This document shows, piece by piece, positions 51,258 to 51,485 of a stretch of 51,485 bases of DNA (its first letter is position 1; each line of letters starts with the position of its first letter). The notes beneath the pieces are model-generated. The model was given only the letters and a program-made list of their open reading frames with translations, ran no database searches and was not told the DNA's origin. Origin of the DNA: Dehalococcoidia bacterium (GTDB lineage Bacteria > Chloroflexota > Dehalococcoidia > GIF9 > AB-539-J10). The stretch lies in NCBI GenBank assembly GCA_030611085.1, contig JAUWQI010000007.1:1-51485 (forward strand), in the 5' to 3' direction. Both the position numbers and the translations under genes were made by a program.

Positions 51258-51319
51258 CAATACAAGATGAGCCTGAAGGGGGTATTGATTTCTAACGCAA
51301 GATGAGCCTGAGAAGTTAG
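51258..51319. repeat. Twin stem-loops sharing AAGATGAGCCTGA
   Basis: CAATAC-N18-GTATTG (51258-51287) and CTAAC-N18-GTTAG (51292-51319); shared core at 51264-51276 and 51299-51311. Confidence 0.8.
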
Positions 51320-51391
51320 GGCAACTCGTTTATGATTGGGACATGCGCCTGACCACAAACGCGGAACAAATACGGATGAGAAAGGCGTGAT

Positions 51392-51485
51392 ATGGCGGTA
51401 TACACAGAAGGTTATGGGATACTCCAGGGCACAGGTATCCAGACTGATAGAGATGAATTGCAAGAATGGTTAAGTGGAGCTGATG
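51392..51485 (+). CDS. Possible 5' end of a truncated divergent CDS
   Basis: ATG at 51392 open to window end: MAVYTEGYGILQGTGIQTDRDELQEWLSGAD. Confidence 0.4.
   Translation, partial: MAVYTEGYGILQGTGIQTDRDELQEWLSGAD

Noticed and set aside
51224-51463. 79-aa minus-strand ORF upstream of rpoB
   Set aside because: Runs through the rpoB promoter and the twin stem-loops; no recognizable protein features.

Overview
The window looks like an ordinary, mostly housekeeping chromosomal segment of a bacterium, probably Chloroflexota/Dehalococcoidia-like (inference from gene content only). It carries rpoB-rpoC-ruvB, gyrA, lon, secDF, prfB (with a readable programmed +1 frameshift), lysC, apgM-type phosphoglycerate mutase, folP-folK-queD, cca, mtaB, radC, endonuclease V, an ETF/FixCX/acyl-CoA dehydrogenase/carboxyltransferase cluster and one tRNA-Pro(CGG). 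I see no CRISPR array, prophage or transposase. The most unusual layer is a population of short palindromic or structured repeats. Some are intergenic, including a ~155 bp element whose core can fold as a three-way junction. Others appear to be inserted in frame in conserved genes: two copies in mtaB, one in a peptidase-MA-like protein, one at the C-terminus of cca, a compound palindrome in rpoC, a 39-bp duplication/palindrome in folP and a hairpin at the end of folK. A carboxyltransferase gene also contains a perfect 28-bp palindrome. Other points of interest are twin stem-loops with shared loop sequence upstream of a consensus rpoB promoter, a PadR-type operator, and an overlapping micro-gene cluster. 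All calls come from reading the sequence and the supplied ORF track; no searches were run.
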